Source: Lentisphaeria bacterium (lineage in GTDB: Bacteria > Verrucomicrobiota > Lentisphaeria > Victivallales > Victivallaceae). From it: a DNA stretch of 20,932 bases. Where the stretch lies: NCBI GenBank assembly GCA_900768515.1, contig CAAGDG010000101.1:1-20932 (forward strand), written 5' to 3'. This document shows, in pieces, positions 7,533 through 14,797 of the stretch. Made by a program: the position numbers and the translations under genes. Every line of letters starts with the position of its first letter. The stretch's first letter is position 1. The notes below the pieces were generated by a model that did no database searches, was not told where the DNA came from, and worked only from the letters and a program-made list of their open reading frames with translations.

Positions 7533-8006
7533 ATGAAAATAAGGATACCATTTTTTTCGCTGTTCTTCACCGCGGTTGCGATGAGCGGCTGCGTCACCCT
7601 TCCGCCGGAAAAGGCGGAGGCGGATCCGGCGGCGAGGGAGGGAGAATGCAAACGGGCGCGGGCATGCGGCGAAGCCCTGTTGCAGACGCTGCGCGACGGA
7701 GATTACGCCGGGTTCTCCGCTCTGCTTTCCGCAGAGACCCGCAGGAGGTTCTCCGAAGCGGATTTCAACGCCGCGCTCAAAAGCATGGAGGAACAGCAGG
7801 GAGAGATCCGGGAGGTTCAGTTCCTGACCCGGCTCCAGTCGGAGTTCCTCCAGAATCTGGTCTGGAAAGTCCGGTTTGAACGGAAAGGCAACCAGGGCCG
7901 AACCATCGGACAGGAACGCTTGTTTCAGATCCTCGTCGGCGAAGTGGACGGCAAACCGCAAATCCTGGGGTTCGGGTTTCTGTTTCCGGTCGGAGCGGCG
8001 AAATAG
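7533..8006 (+). CDS. Small lipoprotein, possible NTF2/DUF4019-like fold
   Basis: The 157-aa product has a typical lipoprotein signal: a Lys/Arg N-terminus, a hydrophobic core and the lipobox MSGC with acylated Cys20. It should therefore sit in the cell envelope. After a charged linker, residues 40-155 have an alternating helix/strand pattern: ALLQTLRDGDYAGFSALLS, then VWKVRFERKG and QILVGEV. This resembles small NTF2-like/DUF4019-type domains that often sit in envelope lipoproteins; the resemblance is by eye only. AGAGGAGG precedes the ATG with a normal spacing. It has its own promoter and a terminator behind it, so it is a single-gene unit. No catalytic motif is visible and its function is unknown. 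Confidence 0.8.
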   Translation: MKIRIPFFSLFFTAVAMSGCVTLPPEKAEADPAAREGECKRARACGEALLQTLRDGDYAGFSALLSAETRRRFSEADFNAALKSMEEQQGEIREVQFLTRLQSEFLQNLVWKVRFERKGNQGRTIGQERLFQILVGEVDGKPQILGFGFLFPVGAAK

Positions 8007-8037
8007 GACACGGAAAGAGAGCGCCACGAAAAGAAAA

Positions 8038-8074
8038 AGCGCCGTCCCGACAAAGGAACGGCGCTCCATTTTTT
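8038..8074. terminator. Bidirectional intrinsic terminator
   Basis: AGCGCCGT (8038-8045) pairs perfectly with ACGGCGCT (8058-8065). On the + strand TTTTTT follows (8069-8074). On the - strand the complement of the A-run at 8034-8038 supplies the U-tract. It serves the lipoprotein gene ending at 8006 and the convergent hydrolase gene ending at 8088. Confidence 0.8.
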
Positions 8075-8087
8075 CCGGCCGATTTCC

Positions 8088-9017
8088 TCACCGGCGGTCG
8101 GCGGAGGTCGTCACCTGTTCGTAGGCGTCCAGCGCCTTCTGGGCCGTTTCGCGGAGGAACTTCGCATCTTCCGGCGTGATCTCCGGCGGCACAAACGTGA
8201 TTTCCGAAGTCGGCCGGTTGAAGAAGAAAGCGAACCAGAGGCAGGCCTGCAGATATTCGCCGCGCCGGTTCAGATGGGCGCCGTCGATCCGGAGCCGATG
8301 GCTTCCGTCCTTGCCCTTTTGCCAGTAGACGCCGGCGGCCAGTGAACCGGCCTCCGAAGGCAGTTCCGCGGGATATTGCAGCCCTTTGAGTACGGCCGGG
8401 TCGTAGGGAACGTATTTGACCGCCTGCGTCTCCCGGGCAAGCTGGACGGCGTCGCCGGTCGGAATCACCCGCAGATTCAGCTCGGCGGCAGCCTTCTGAT
8501 AAGCGGCGCGCAGCTTCCCGTACATGGTTTTCTGATCCATCTTCCAGGAGTTCAGCCGGCCGTCGTCGAACCGGTAGGCCCAGGTCTGCTGAATCACGAC
8601 CTCGGCCTGCGGCGCATACTTGTGCACGTACTCGACCAGATTTTTCGCATAAGGCTGGTAGCTCTCAGGACGCCAGCTCTGGTCGCTCGCCTGCTGAATG
8701 GTCACGAAATCCCACTTCTGCCGCTCCAGCATCTCCCGGAGATTGGCGGTGCCGCGCGAATAGGGTTTGACCTTCGGATCCCGCTCCGAATCCTCGACCA
8801 GTTTCCAGTGCCTGGAGAGCCGGCAGCCGCCGATGTTGGCGCGGTCCATCACAATTTTGCACCCCGCGGATTCCGCGACTCTGGGCAGATAGCGGAAGGC
8901 GCTGTCCGCAAAGCTGTTGCCGATGGTTAAAAGTTTGACTTCCGTCCGTGGTTCCGCCGCGAAGACTCCGACGGCAAGAAACGCGGACGCCGCAGCGGTC
9001 AGCATGGTTCTGATCAT
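8088..9017 (-). CDS. Secreted SGNH-type hydrolase, DUF4886 family
   Basis: The 309-aa protein has a signal peptide (hydrophobic to about residue 18, then VFAAEP) and an SGNH/GDSL-like esterase domain. Block I is LLTIGNSFADSA with candidate nucleophile Ser35. A block II glycine is in ANIGG (about 60-64), block III is FVTIQQASDQSW (105-115), and block V is RIDGAHLNRRG with Asp245 and His248 completing the triad. These are hallmarks of DUF4886, a family common in Bacteroidota and PVC carbohydrate loci and often proposed to deacylate glycans. The substrate cannot be read from the sequence. The start at 9017 was chosen over an ATG at 9023 because GGAG at 9025-9028 is 7 bases from the former and 1 base from the latter. 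Confidence 0.85.
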   Translation of the reverse strand: MIRTMLTAAASAFLAVGVFAAEPRTEVKLLTIGNSFADSAFRYLPRVAESAGCKIVMDRANIGGCRLSRHWKLVEDSERDPKVKPYSRGTANLREMLERQKWDFVTIQQASDQSWRPESYQPYAKNLVEYVHKYAPQAEVVIQQTWAYRFDDGRLNSWKMDQKTMYGKLRAAYQKAAAELNLRVIPTGDAVQLARETQAVKYVPYDPAVLKGLQYPAELPSEAGSLAAGVYWQKGKDGSHRLRIDGAHLNRRGEYLQACLWFAFFFNRPTSEITFVPPEITPEDAKFLRETAQKALDAYEQVTTSADRR

Positions 9018-9024
9018 TGTCATT

Positions 9025-9028
9025 CTCC
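9025..9028 (-). promoter_or_regulatory. Ribosome binding site deciding the DUF4886 start
   Basis: On the minus strand GGAG lies 7 bases before the ATG at 9017 and almost touches the ATG at 9023. The downstream ATG is therefore the likelier initiator. Confidence 0.6.
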
Positions 9029-9050
9029 CGATTCAGGTTGGTTGTTTTCT

Positions 9051-9079
9051 ACAATAAATGCTCCACCGGGATTTTTCAA
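9051..9079 (-). promoter_or_regulatory. Sigma-70-type promoter for the DUF4886 hydrolase
   Basis: Read on the minus strand, TTGAAA (9079-9074), a 17-base spacer and TATTGT (9056-9051) form a good promoter about 34 bases upstream of the chosen start codon. Confidence 0.6.
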
Positions 9080-9213
9080 GTATTCCCGCATGTTCCCTTT
9101 CCAATCGGACATTCCGGAAAAATTATGAATTTGCCACAATATTTGAGAACCGGTCCCGTTAATCGAACGGAAACGAAACTTCCGGACGGTTTCAAAAATG
9201 GTCCCAATCAGGA

Positions 9214-9218
9214 AAGGA
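9214..9218 (+). promoter_or_regulatory. Ribosome binding site deciding the start at 9227
   Basis: AAGGA is placed 8 bases before the ATG at 9227, immediately ahead of a signal peptide. The frame is open back to 9017, but that upstream part overlaps the divergent promoter and has no coding character. Confidence 0.65.
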
Positions 9219-9226
9219 ATCACTCC

Positions 9227-10153
9227 ATGCATACCAGATTTTTCACGATGACAGCCCTCGCCCTGTCGCTGGGCCTTGCCCTCGCACTTCCGGCCGAAGA
9301 GCCGCCGCAGCCGCCGCCTCCGCCGCAGGGAGAGGCGACTCCGCCGCCCCCGCCGCCCGGGGAAAACGACCGGGCGCGCGACGAAGGACGCCGTTTTATG
9401 CAGCGGGGAAGAATGAGCGAGGAGCAGCGTGCCAAATTTGCGGAGCTCTCCGCAAAAGTCGACACCGCCCTCGCCAAATACCGGGAAAGCCAGAAGGAAG
9501 AGGACCTGACCGCGTTGAAACAGGCGGTCTCCGAACGGTTCGTTGCGCTTCAGGAGTTCCAGATCTCGCAGGCGGAACAGGCGATCACACGCGCCAAGGA
9601 GCGCATCGAAAAGAAAGACACCGCGGTGGAACGCGAAGTCAACCGGCTGCTGCGCCCGGAGAGGCGCGAACGGGGCCCCCGCCCGGATCGGCCGGAACGC
9701 CCCGGACGGCGCGGCCCCGAGGCGATGAATTTCAACGCTGACGAATTCGCGCCGCTCGGGAAACCGGAACGGAAATCAGATGAGAAACGCCAGGCGCCGA
9801 AACCGGAACGGCCGCGGTTCTTCACGGAGGCGGAACAGCAGAAGATCCGCGAGCAGGAGAAGATTCTTCTGGACGTCAAACCCGACTCCCCGGAAGCCGC
9901 CGCCGCGGTTAAGGAGATCGGCGCCGTCTATGAATCGGCTCTCGTCCGGATCAAGGCCGAATGTGACGCGACGGAGGATAAAAAAGAACGTTCCCGGCTG
10001 GAGCGCGCCCAGAAGATGGTCGAACGGATGCTTGAACGCACCAAGGATCCGGTCAAATACGCCAAATCGGTCAAGGAGCGCTCAGAACGCGCCCAGAAGG
10101 CAAAAGATAAAAAGGACCCCAGGGAACCCGGAGAAAAACGGGAGCGCAAGTAA
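9227..10153 (+). CDS. Secreted Pro-rich, highly charged helical protein of unknown function
   Basis: I do not recognise a family. The 308-aa product has a signal peptide (MHTRFFTMTALALSLGLALA, residues 1-20), then a proline-rich stretch (26-44, including runs of five and six prolines). A charged helical segment follows (about 63-143), beginning MSEEQRAKFAEL, which recalls the LTxxQ-type motif of Spy/CpxP-like periplasmic proteins. An Arg/Pro/Gly-rich linker (144-165) leads to a second long charged helix region (198-296), probably coiled-coil, ending in a basic Lys/Arg/Glu tail. No catalytic residues are evident. A structural or chaperone-like envelope role is possible but unproven. It has a strong terminator directly downstream and no clear promoter upstream. 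Confidence 0.75.
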   Translation: MHTRFFTMTALALSLGLALALPAEEPPQPPPPPQGEATPPPPPPGENDRARDEGRRFMQRGRMSEEQRAKFAELSAKVDTALAKYRESQKEEDLTALKQAVSERFVALQEFQISQAEQAITRAKERIEKKDTAVEREVNRLLRPERRERGPRPDRPERPGRRGPEAMNFNADEFAPLGKPERKSDEKRQAPKPERPRFFTEAEQQKIREQEKILLDVKPDSPEAAAAVKEIGAVYESALVRIKAECDATEDKKERSRLERAQKMVERMLERTKDPVKYAKSVKERSERAQKAKDKKDPREPGEKRERK

Positions 10154-10154
10154 C

Positions 10155-10217
10155 GCAATTCCAATCTGTCGGCAGCCTCCGGAAGTCGCTCATCCGGAGG
10201 CTTTTTTGTGGAATTGC
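10155..10217. repeat. Inverted repeat enclosing the terminator
   Basis: GCAATTCCA (10155-10163) and TGGAATTGC (10209-10217) are perfect 9-bp inverted arms that flank the terminator hairpin, starting just after the stop codon. The arms could extend the folded RNA 3' end or form a hairpin on either strand between the convergent genes. Confidence 0.6.
10175..10207 (+). terminator. Strong intrinsic terminator after the Pro-rich protein gene
   Basis: GCCTCCGGA (10175-10183) pairs with TCCGGAGGC (10193-10201) around a 9-base loop, and six T residues follow (10202-10207). It has no U-tract on the other strand, so it serves only the + strand gene ending at 10153. Confidence 0.85.
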
Positions 10218-10242
10218 AGACCTCCTTCGCCCGGGCTTCGGT

Positions 10243-11139
10243 TCAGAGCGGATATTCCCAGTGCTCCAGGTCGTCGCTCCAGGCGACGCCGATGCAGGCG
10301 CGGGTGTCGAAGATGGTCTCCTCGTCCTCGGGACCGGTGCCGTGGAAGAAGAGCAGCGCCTTGCCCACCGACGGCTCCTGGCGCAGGTCGAGCACGAATC
10401 CGGCGGTCAGCCTCCCCTGCGCCCACGGCCAGGAGGCCTGTCCCAAGGTCAGCAGTTTTCCTGTGTCGCGCCAGTGGATGAGGTCGGAACTCTCCATCTC
10501 ACCGATGCCGTTCTTCGGGGAGTGCCAGAGACGGTAGCGTTTCCCGTCATGCAAAACGCAGATGTTTTCGCCGCAGCTGGTGTGTCCGACGAACTCCCAG
10601 TGCTCCAGGTCGTGCGACCGGGAGAAGGAGACGCCGTTCTGCTTGTAAAAACACCACCACACCCCGGGCGTGTCGCAATCGGCGATGAAATAGGGGTCGA
10701 TCATCCGTCCCATCTCCCCGGGCGGCACCGCGTCCCCCTTGACCCGCAGCAACCGCGGTTCGCTCCAGCAGACCAGGTCGGGGGAACTCATCCGGTAGAT
10801 CCGGGAGTTGGCGTTGCCGTATTTCTCGCCGTTTTCCCGGCAGTAGGTCTGGCAGCAGAGGTGATATTCTCCATGGAAGAAGACGATATTGCCCGGACTG
10901 GAGAAATTTTTTGAACGGTCGCGGACCGTCAGCTTGCGCACCGGAGAGAAATGGCGGAGATCTTCGCTTTCCGTCGTCGCCAGATAAAGGTAGACTCCGC
11001 CGTCCGGCTCGGTCTCCACCAGTGTGAAAAAGAGGTAAAAACGCCCGTCCCGATAGCAGACCGCCGGATCGCGGTAGGCGGTTCGATCATCCCCCCGCAG
11101 CAGAATCGGAGAGGCAAGGTTGTCGAAGCTGATGCTCAT
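10243..11139 (-). CDS. Cytoplasmic five-bladed beta-propeller glycosidase-like protein (GH43/GH32 superfamily)
   Basis: The 298-aa protein has no signal peptide. It shows the repeating blade pattern of five-bladed propeller glycosidases: short 'D-G-x-F/Y-Y-L-F' strands and 'S-x-D-L-x-H-W' motifs (RDGRFYLFFT at 30-39, RSHDLEHWEFV at 174-184, SDLIHW at 218-223, SDDLEHWEYP at 288-297). Candidate catalytic acids in the family order are Asp24 in YRDPAV, Asp148 in RMIDPYF and Glu191 in CGENICV. That fits hydrolysis of an intracellular oligosaccharide, but the exact GH family and substrate are not readable. An AGGAGG on the minus strand lies about 13 bases before the ATG, a rather long spacing. It is divergent from the large glycoside hydrolase gene, and the pair likely acts on the same glycan. 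Confidence 0.75.
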   Translation of the reverse strand: MSISFDNLASPILLRGDDRTAYRDPAVCYRDGRFYLFFTLVETEPDGGVYLYLATTESEDLRHFSPVRKLTVRDRSKNFSSPGNIVFFHGEYHLCCQTYCRENGEKYGNANSRIYRMSSPDLVCWSEPRLLRVKGDAVPPGEMGRMIDPYFIADCDTPGVWWCFYKQNGVSFSRSHDLEHWEFVGHTSCGENICVLHDGKRYRLWHSPKNGIGEMESSDLIHWRDTGKLLTLGQASWPWAQGRLTAGFVLDLRQEPSVGKALLFFHGTGPEDEETIFDTRACIGVAWSDDLEHWEYPL

Positions 11140-11196
11140 CGGCTTTCAGAGTCCTCCTGATTAAAGCGGAATCCGCCATGACAAAAACACGGTTTT

Positions 11197-11225
11197 AATA
11201 GACAGCGGAAACCTCTTTTTTGCAA
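11197..11225 (-). promoter_or_regulatory. Candidate promoter for the propeller glycosidase gene
   Basis: On the minus strand TTGCAA (11225-11220), a 17-base spacer and TCTATT (11202-11197) each match the consensus at four of six positions. They end about 57 bases before the start codon. Confidence 0.35.
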
Positions 11226-11253
11226 ACTGCGAAGCAGAATTTCCGGCAGGAAC

Positions 11254-11290
11254 TTGCTTTTTGAGAATCCTGTGCTATTCTTAATATTCT
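11254..11290 (+). promoter_or_regulatory. Candidate promoter region of the large glycoside hydrolase gene
   Basis: Two overlapping arrangements are possible: TTGCTT (11254-11259), 16 bases, TATTCT (11276-11281); or TTGAGA (11261-11266), 18 bases, TATTCT (11285-11290). I cannot choose between them. Both are overlapped by the TGTRCTAT repeats. Confidence 0.45.
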
Positions 11291-11314
11291 GTACTATAAC
11301 AGTTCCATAGCACA
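11271..11314. repeat. Three TGTRCTAT sites, probable operator cluster
   Basis: TGTGCTAT (11271-11278) and TGTACTAT (11290-11297) are direct copies 19 bases apart. ATAGCACA (11307-11314) is the exact inverse of the first copy. The second and third copies form a dyad TGTACTAT-N9-ATAGCACA. The group overlaps the -10 region and presumed transcription start of the gene at 11344, where a repressor would bind. The repeats are seen directly; the operator role is inferred. Confidence 0.5.
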
Positions 11315-11343
11315 AAACAACCATTCTGGACGGAGGTATCATA

Positions 11344-14300
11344 ATGCATTTCCCGCAAAAAGGACTGGCTCTGCTGGCCGTCGGCTGCCTGAGCGCGACG
11401 GTTGCCGTCGGCAATCCGCCCGTGGAGGTCACGAAGAAGGGATCGCTCCGAATTGACGGAGATTTGTTTCAGGTGGTCTGCTACAACGAAGCGTGGCAAT
11501 CCTTCACTCAGGAATCCGGCGCGTTTCACCTGACCAGCAGTTCCGGTAGCGCGGCGGACTTCAAACTGGAGGGGGAGTTCCGGCTCGGCAAGACCGCGCC
11601 CGGCGCGCTCCGGGCAACCCTTCGGAAAACCGCGGAAAACCGTTACAGTTACCGCGCCGACGTCAAATTCGCCGCGCCGGTCAAACTCAGTACGCTCTCA
11701 CTGACTGCGGCGCTTCCGATCGACAAATTCTGCGGTCGCACCGTGTTTGCGGATGGAAACCAGAAAATCATGCTGCCGGTCGACCACAAGCCGGGAACGA
11801 CACATGCGGTTTACCGCGACGATGTGACCGAGGTTCAGATTCCCGGCCAGGCGTACAAGATCACCTTCCGGAGCAAGACAAAATTCGAGTTCAGCATCCA
11901 GGACGACCGCGCCTTCAACGGGAAGAGCTATACGGTCCGGTTGCTTTTCACGCCGCCGCGGGGGGAAATCTCCGACGCCTCGCTGCAGCTCGAAATCGGA
12001 CTGGAGGCGTACAAAACCACGCCGCTCGATCTCTCCGGCGCCGCCAACGCCGGCTTCGTGGATGAAACCGACGGCGACCGCAAAGGCGGCTGGACCGACC
12101 AGGGGGCCGAAAACGATCTGCGGATGCTCCCGACCGGCCGGATTCTGCTCAACGGAGTCCAGTTCGAGATTCTTGACCCGGCCAAAAACAACGGCAAGTC
12201 CTGCATTATGCTGGCGGCGCCGGCCCGCAGCTATTTCGCCAAGCGCGCCGAGGCGGTGCAGTCCCGTCCGGCACAGGGAAAAGTTCTCTATCTGCTGCAT
12301 GCGCTCGCCTGGCCGAGCGACCGCAAGGAGATCGGCCGCGTGACCGTAAACTACACCGACGGCACCCGTTCGGAAATTCCGGTGACCAGCGGTGTGGACG
12401 TCGGCAACTGGTGGGCCCCGGTCGGCCTGGAAAACGGCGAAGTCGCCTGGACCGGGGAAAACAAAAGCGCCTATGTCGGCCTCTACCGTTCCAATTATCC
12501 GATTGAAAATAAGCCGATCCGGAGCCTGGTCTTCGACACCGCCAACCGTTCGGTCTGGGGGGTGGTCGCGGCATCGGTCAGCGACGATCCGGTTCCGCTC
12601 CAGCGTTCCGCGCCCTTCTACATCGTCGAAGGGAAGGATTGGAAACCGGTTCCCTATTACAAGGATTTCGAAAAGGGTTCGGCGCTCGACTTCTCCGGAA
12701 TGCTCGACGCGCCCGCCGGGAAATACGGTCCGGTGGTCAACCGCAACGGGAAATTTGTCTTCCGCGACCGGCCGGAAAAACCGGTCCGCTTCTACGGCAT
12801 CAACTTTTGCTCAACTGCCCAGTTCCTCTCGAAAGAGTGGGCGGAACGGCTCGCCGACCGGATGGCCGCCACCGGCTACAACGCGGTGCGCTTCCACCAT
12901 CACGACGGGGCGCTCTCTCTGCGCAAGGACGGCCGGAGCACCGCACTTCATGCCGCGCGGCTCGACCAGCTCGATTATCTGATGAGCTGCATGAGCAAAC
13001 GCGGAATTTACTACACCACCGACCTTTACGTTTCCCGTCCTCTGGAGAAGGGAGAGCTGCCGGAGTTTCCGGACCGGGCAATCCGCCAGCAGGAGTTCAA
13101 GGCGCTGGTGCCGGTGCTCGATTCCGCCATGGAGAACTGGAAAACCTTCGCGAAAAACTGGCTGACCCATGTGAACCCCTACACCGGCTTCGCGCTCAAG
13201 GATGATCCGGCGCTGATTTCGATTTCGCTGATCAACGAAAACGTCCCCCGCACCTGCTGGGACACCGAGCCCTACATCGCGGAGCTCTATCTCAAGAGGT
13301 TCGAAGAGTGGAAAAAAGAGAACCCCGCGATCGCGAACGATCCGAAACTCGACCGCGAACAGCAGTTCTCACTGTTCCTGACCGACAACTACGACCGCAG
13401 TTTCCGGGAGATGAAACGCTTCCTCCGCGAAGAAGTCGGCGTGGACAAGATGCTGACCGACATGAACCACCAGCCGCAGGTGATGCTGCAGTTCTCCCGT
13501 AATCAGTACGACTATGTGGACAACCACTACTACCATGAACACCCGAACTTCCCGGTTACGCCGTGGAGACTGCCTTCGACCTGCGCCAACCGTTCAGCGC
13601 TGGCCTCCACCGGCAATCCGCCGAACCGGATGTTCGCGACCCGGATCTTCGGCAAGCCGATGATGATCTCCGAATTCGACACGGCGCGGCCGAACGTCTT
13701 CCGGTCTGAAAGCCCGGCGCTGGCCGGCGCCTACGCTTCGCTGCAGGATTGGGACGCGCTGTTCCAGTTCGCCTACTCCCACTCCGCAAGCAACGTGATG
13801 GAAAACAAGGCCGGAGGCGGTCACTTCGACACGTCGACCGATCTGGTCAAATCCCTGGCTCAGCGGATCGGCATCCGGCTCTTCCTCGATCGGGAAATCA
13901 AGCCGGCGCCGCTCTCCTTCTCCGTGGCGCTGACCGATCCCAGGGGAATGCTGGTCAGCGAAGAGTTCTCGACGGATGTGATGCGCCTGGGATTGATCGC
14001 CCGGACCGGTTCGATGATCCTGCCGGACGGAAAATCCGCTCCGGCCGAAACGCCGGCCGACCTCAAAGGGTTCATCAACGTCGGACCGAGCTCTCCGGCC
14101 GCGGTCGGCGACTATCCGGTCTACTCCGGCGCTCAGAAGAGTCCGCTGCTCCAGGATCTGCTCAAGGCCGGCGTCCTGAAGCCGGAGTGGTACGATGCGG
14201 AGCATGGCGTCTACACCTCGGCGACCGGGCAGATTTCCCTGGACAGCATGAAGCAGACCTTCCGGGCGGTGGCGCCCAGCTGCGAAGTGCTGATCCTGCC

Positions 14301-14706
14301 GGAACAGCTATCCGGCGAAGGAAAATTCCTGAAGGTCGACAACCGGGTCGGACGCGGCGTCTTCTCCGCCATGTCGATCGACGGGAAGCCGCTCCGGGAA
14401 TCGAACCGGATCCTCTTCCTCCACCTGACCGATTCGCAGTCGAACAAGAGCAAATTCACCACTCCGGCGATGACGCAGATGGAGCAGTTCGGCGAACTTC
14501 CCATTCTCGCCCGCCGCGGCGAGGCGGATGTGACGCTCCGCACCCCCGCCGAAGGAGAGTATACGCTCTATTCCATCGACTCCGCGGGGAAGCGTCTGGC
14601 GAAAATTCCGCTCGCACGCGGCCGGGAATCCGGAACGCTGTTCTTCACGGCGAAGGTCTTTACGGAACAGGGACCGGTCTTCGCCTACGAACTGGTCCGC
14701 CGGTAA
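11344..14706 (+). CDS. Large secreted multidomain glycoside hydrolase, clan GH-A-like TIM barrel
   Basis: The 1120-aa protein has a signal peptide (hydrophobic to about residue 22, VAVG then NPP). A long beta-rich N-terminal part follows (about 30-450), probably carbohydrate-binding/sandwich domains. A (beta/alpha)8 barrel covers about 480-870, starting RFYGINF (residue 483). The central SLINENVP places a candidate acid/base Glu632 after an Asn, the usual clan GH-A strand-4 arrangement, and MMISEFDTARP gives candidate nucleophile Glu777 at strand 7. HHHDGALS after YNAVRF also fits such barrels. A beta-sandwich-like C-terminus (about 870-1120) completes it. The CAZy family and the glycan are not determinable by eye; GH5- or GH42-like relatives are plausible. 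GGAGG at 11332-11336 is 7 bases from the ATG. It is a single-gene unit with a terminator. Confidence 0.8.
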   Translation: MHFPQKGLALLAVGCLSATVAVGNPPVEVTKKGSLRIDGDLFQVVCYNEAWQSFTQESGAFHLTSSSGSAADFKLEGEFRLGKTAPGALRATLRKTAENRYSYRADVKFAAPVKLSTLSLTAALPIDKFCGRTVFADGNQKIMLPVDHKPGTTHAVYRDDVTEVQIPGQAYKITFRSKTKFEFSIQDDRAFNGKSYTVRLLFTPPRGEISDASLQLEIGLEAYKTTPLDLSGAANAGFVDETDGDRKGGWTDQGAENDLRMLPTGRILLNGVQFEILDPAKNNGKSCIMLAAPARSYFAKRAEAVQSRPAQGKVLYLLHALAWPSDRKEIGRVTVNYTDGTRSEIPVTSGVDVGNWWAPVGLENGEVAWTGENKSAYVGLYRSNYPIENKPIRSLVFDTANRSVWGVVAASVSDDPVPLQRSAPFYIVEGKDWKPVPYYKDFEKGSALDFSGMLDAPAGKYGPVVNRNGKFVFRDRPEKPVRFYGINFCSTAQFLSKEWAERLADRMAATGYNAVRFHHHDGALSLRKDGRSTALHAARLDQLDYLMSCMSKRGIYYTTDLYVSRPLEKGELPEFPDRAIRQQEFKALVPVLDSAMENWKTFAKNWLTHVNPYTGFALKDDPALISISLINENVPRTCWDTEPYIAELYLKRFEEWKKENPAIANDPKLDREQQFSLFLTDNYDRSFREMKRFLREEVGVDKMLTDMNHQPQVMLQFSRNQYDYVDNHYYHEHPNFPVTPWRLPSTCANRSALASTGNPPNRMFATRIFGKPMMISEFDTARPNVFRSESPALAGAYASLQDWDALFQFAYSHSASNVMENKAGGGHFDTSTDLVKSLAQRIGIRLFLDREIKPAPLSFSVALTDPRGMLVSEEFSTDVMRLGLIARTGSMILPDGKSAPAETPADLKGFINVGPSSPAAVGDYPVYSGAQKSPLLQDLLKAGVLKPEWYDAEHGVYTSATGQISLDSMKQTFRAVAPSCEVLILPEQLSGEGKFLKVDNRVGRGVFSAMSIDGKPLRESNRILFLHLTDSQSNKSKFTTPAMTQMEQFGELPILARRGEADVTLRTPAEGEYTLYSIDSAGKRLAKIPLARGRESGTLFFTAKVFTEQGPVFAYELVRR

Positions 14707-14722
14707 ATCGGCGGAAACTTCC

Positions 14723-14760
14723 GCCTTCGCAAGGGAATTTTCCCGGCGAAGGCTTTTTTT
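14723..14760 (+). terminator. Intrinsic terminator of the large glycoside hydrolase gene
   Basis: GCCTTCGC (14723-14730) pairs with GCGAAGGC (14746-14753), and the stem is extended by GGGAA/TTCCC inside. Seven T residues follow (14754-14760). It lies 17 bases after the stop codon. Confidence 0.85.
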
Positions 14761-14797
14761 GCCGTGATTTGCCGGAAAGCGAAGATGGAGGAAACCG

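Noticed and set aside
9017..9226. N-terminal extension of the Pro-rich protein back to 9017
   Set aside because: It overlaps the divergent hydrolase start and its promoter, and it would bury the signal peptide found at the ATG at 9227, which has its own ribosome binding site.
14710..14725. GGCGGAA/TTCCGCC hairpin overlapping the terminator stem by three bases, as an antiterminator
   Set aside because: The overlap is only three bases, and this position after a stop codon offers nothing to regulate. It is more likely incidental.
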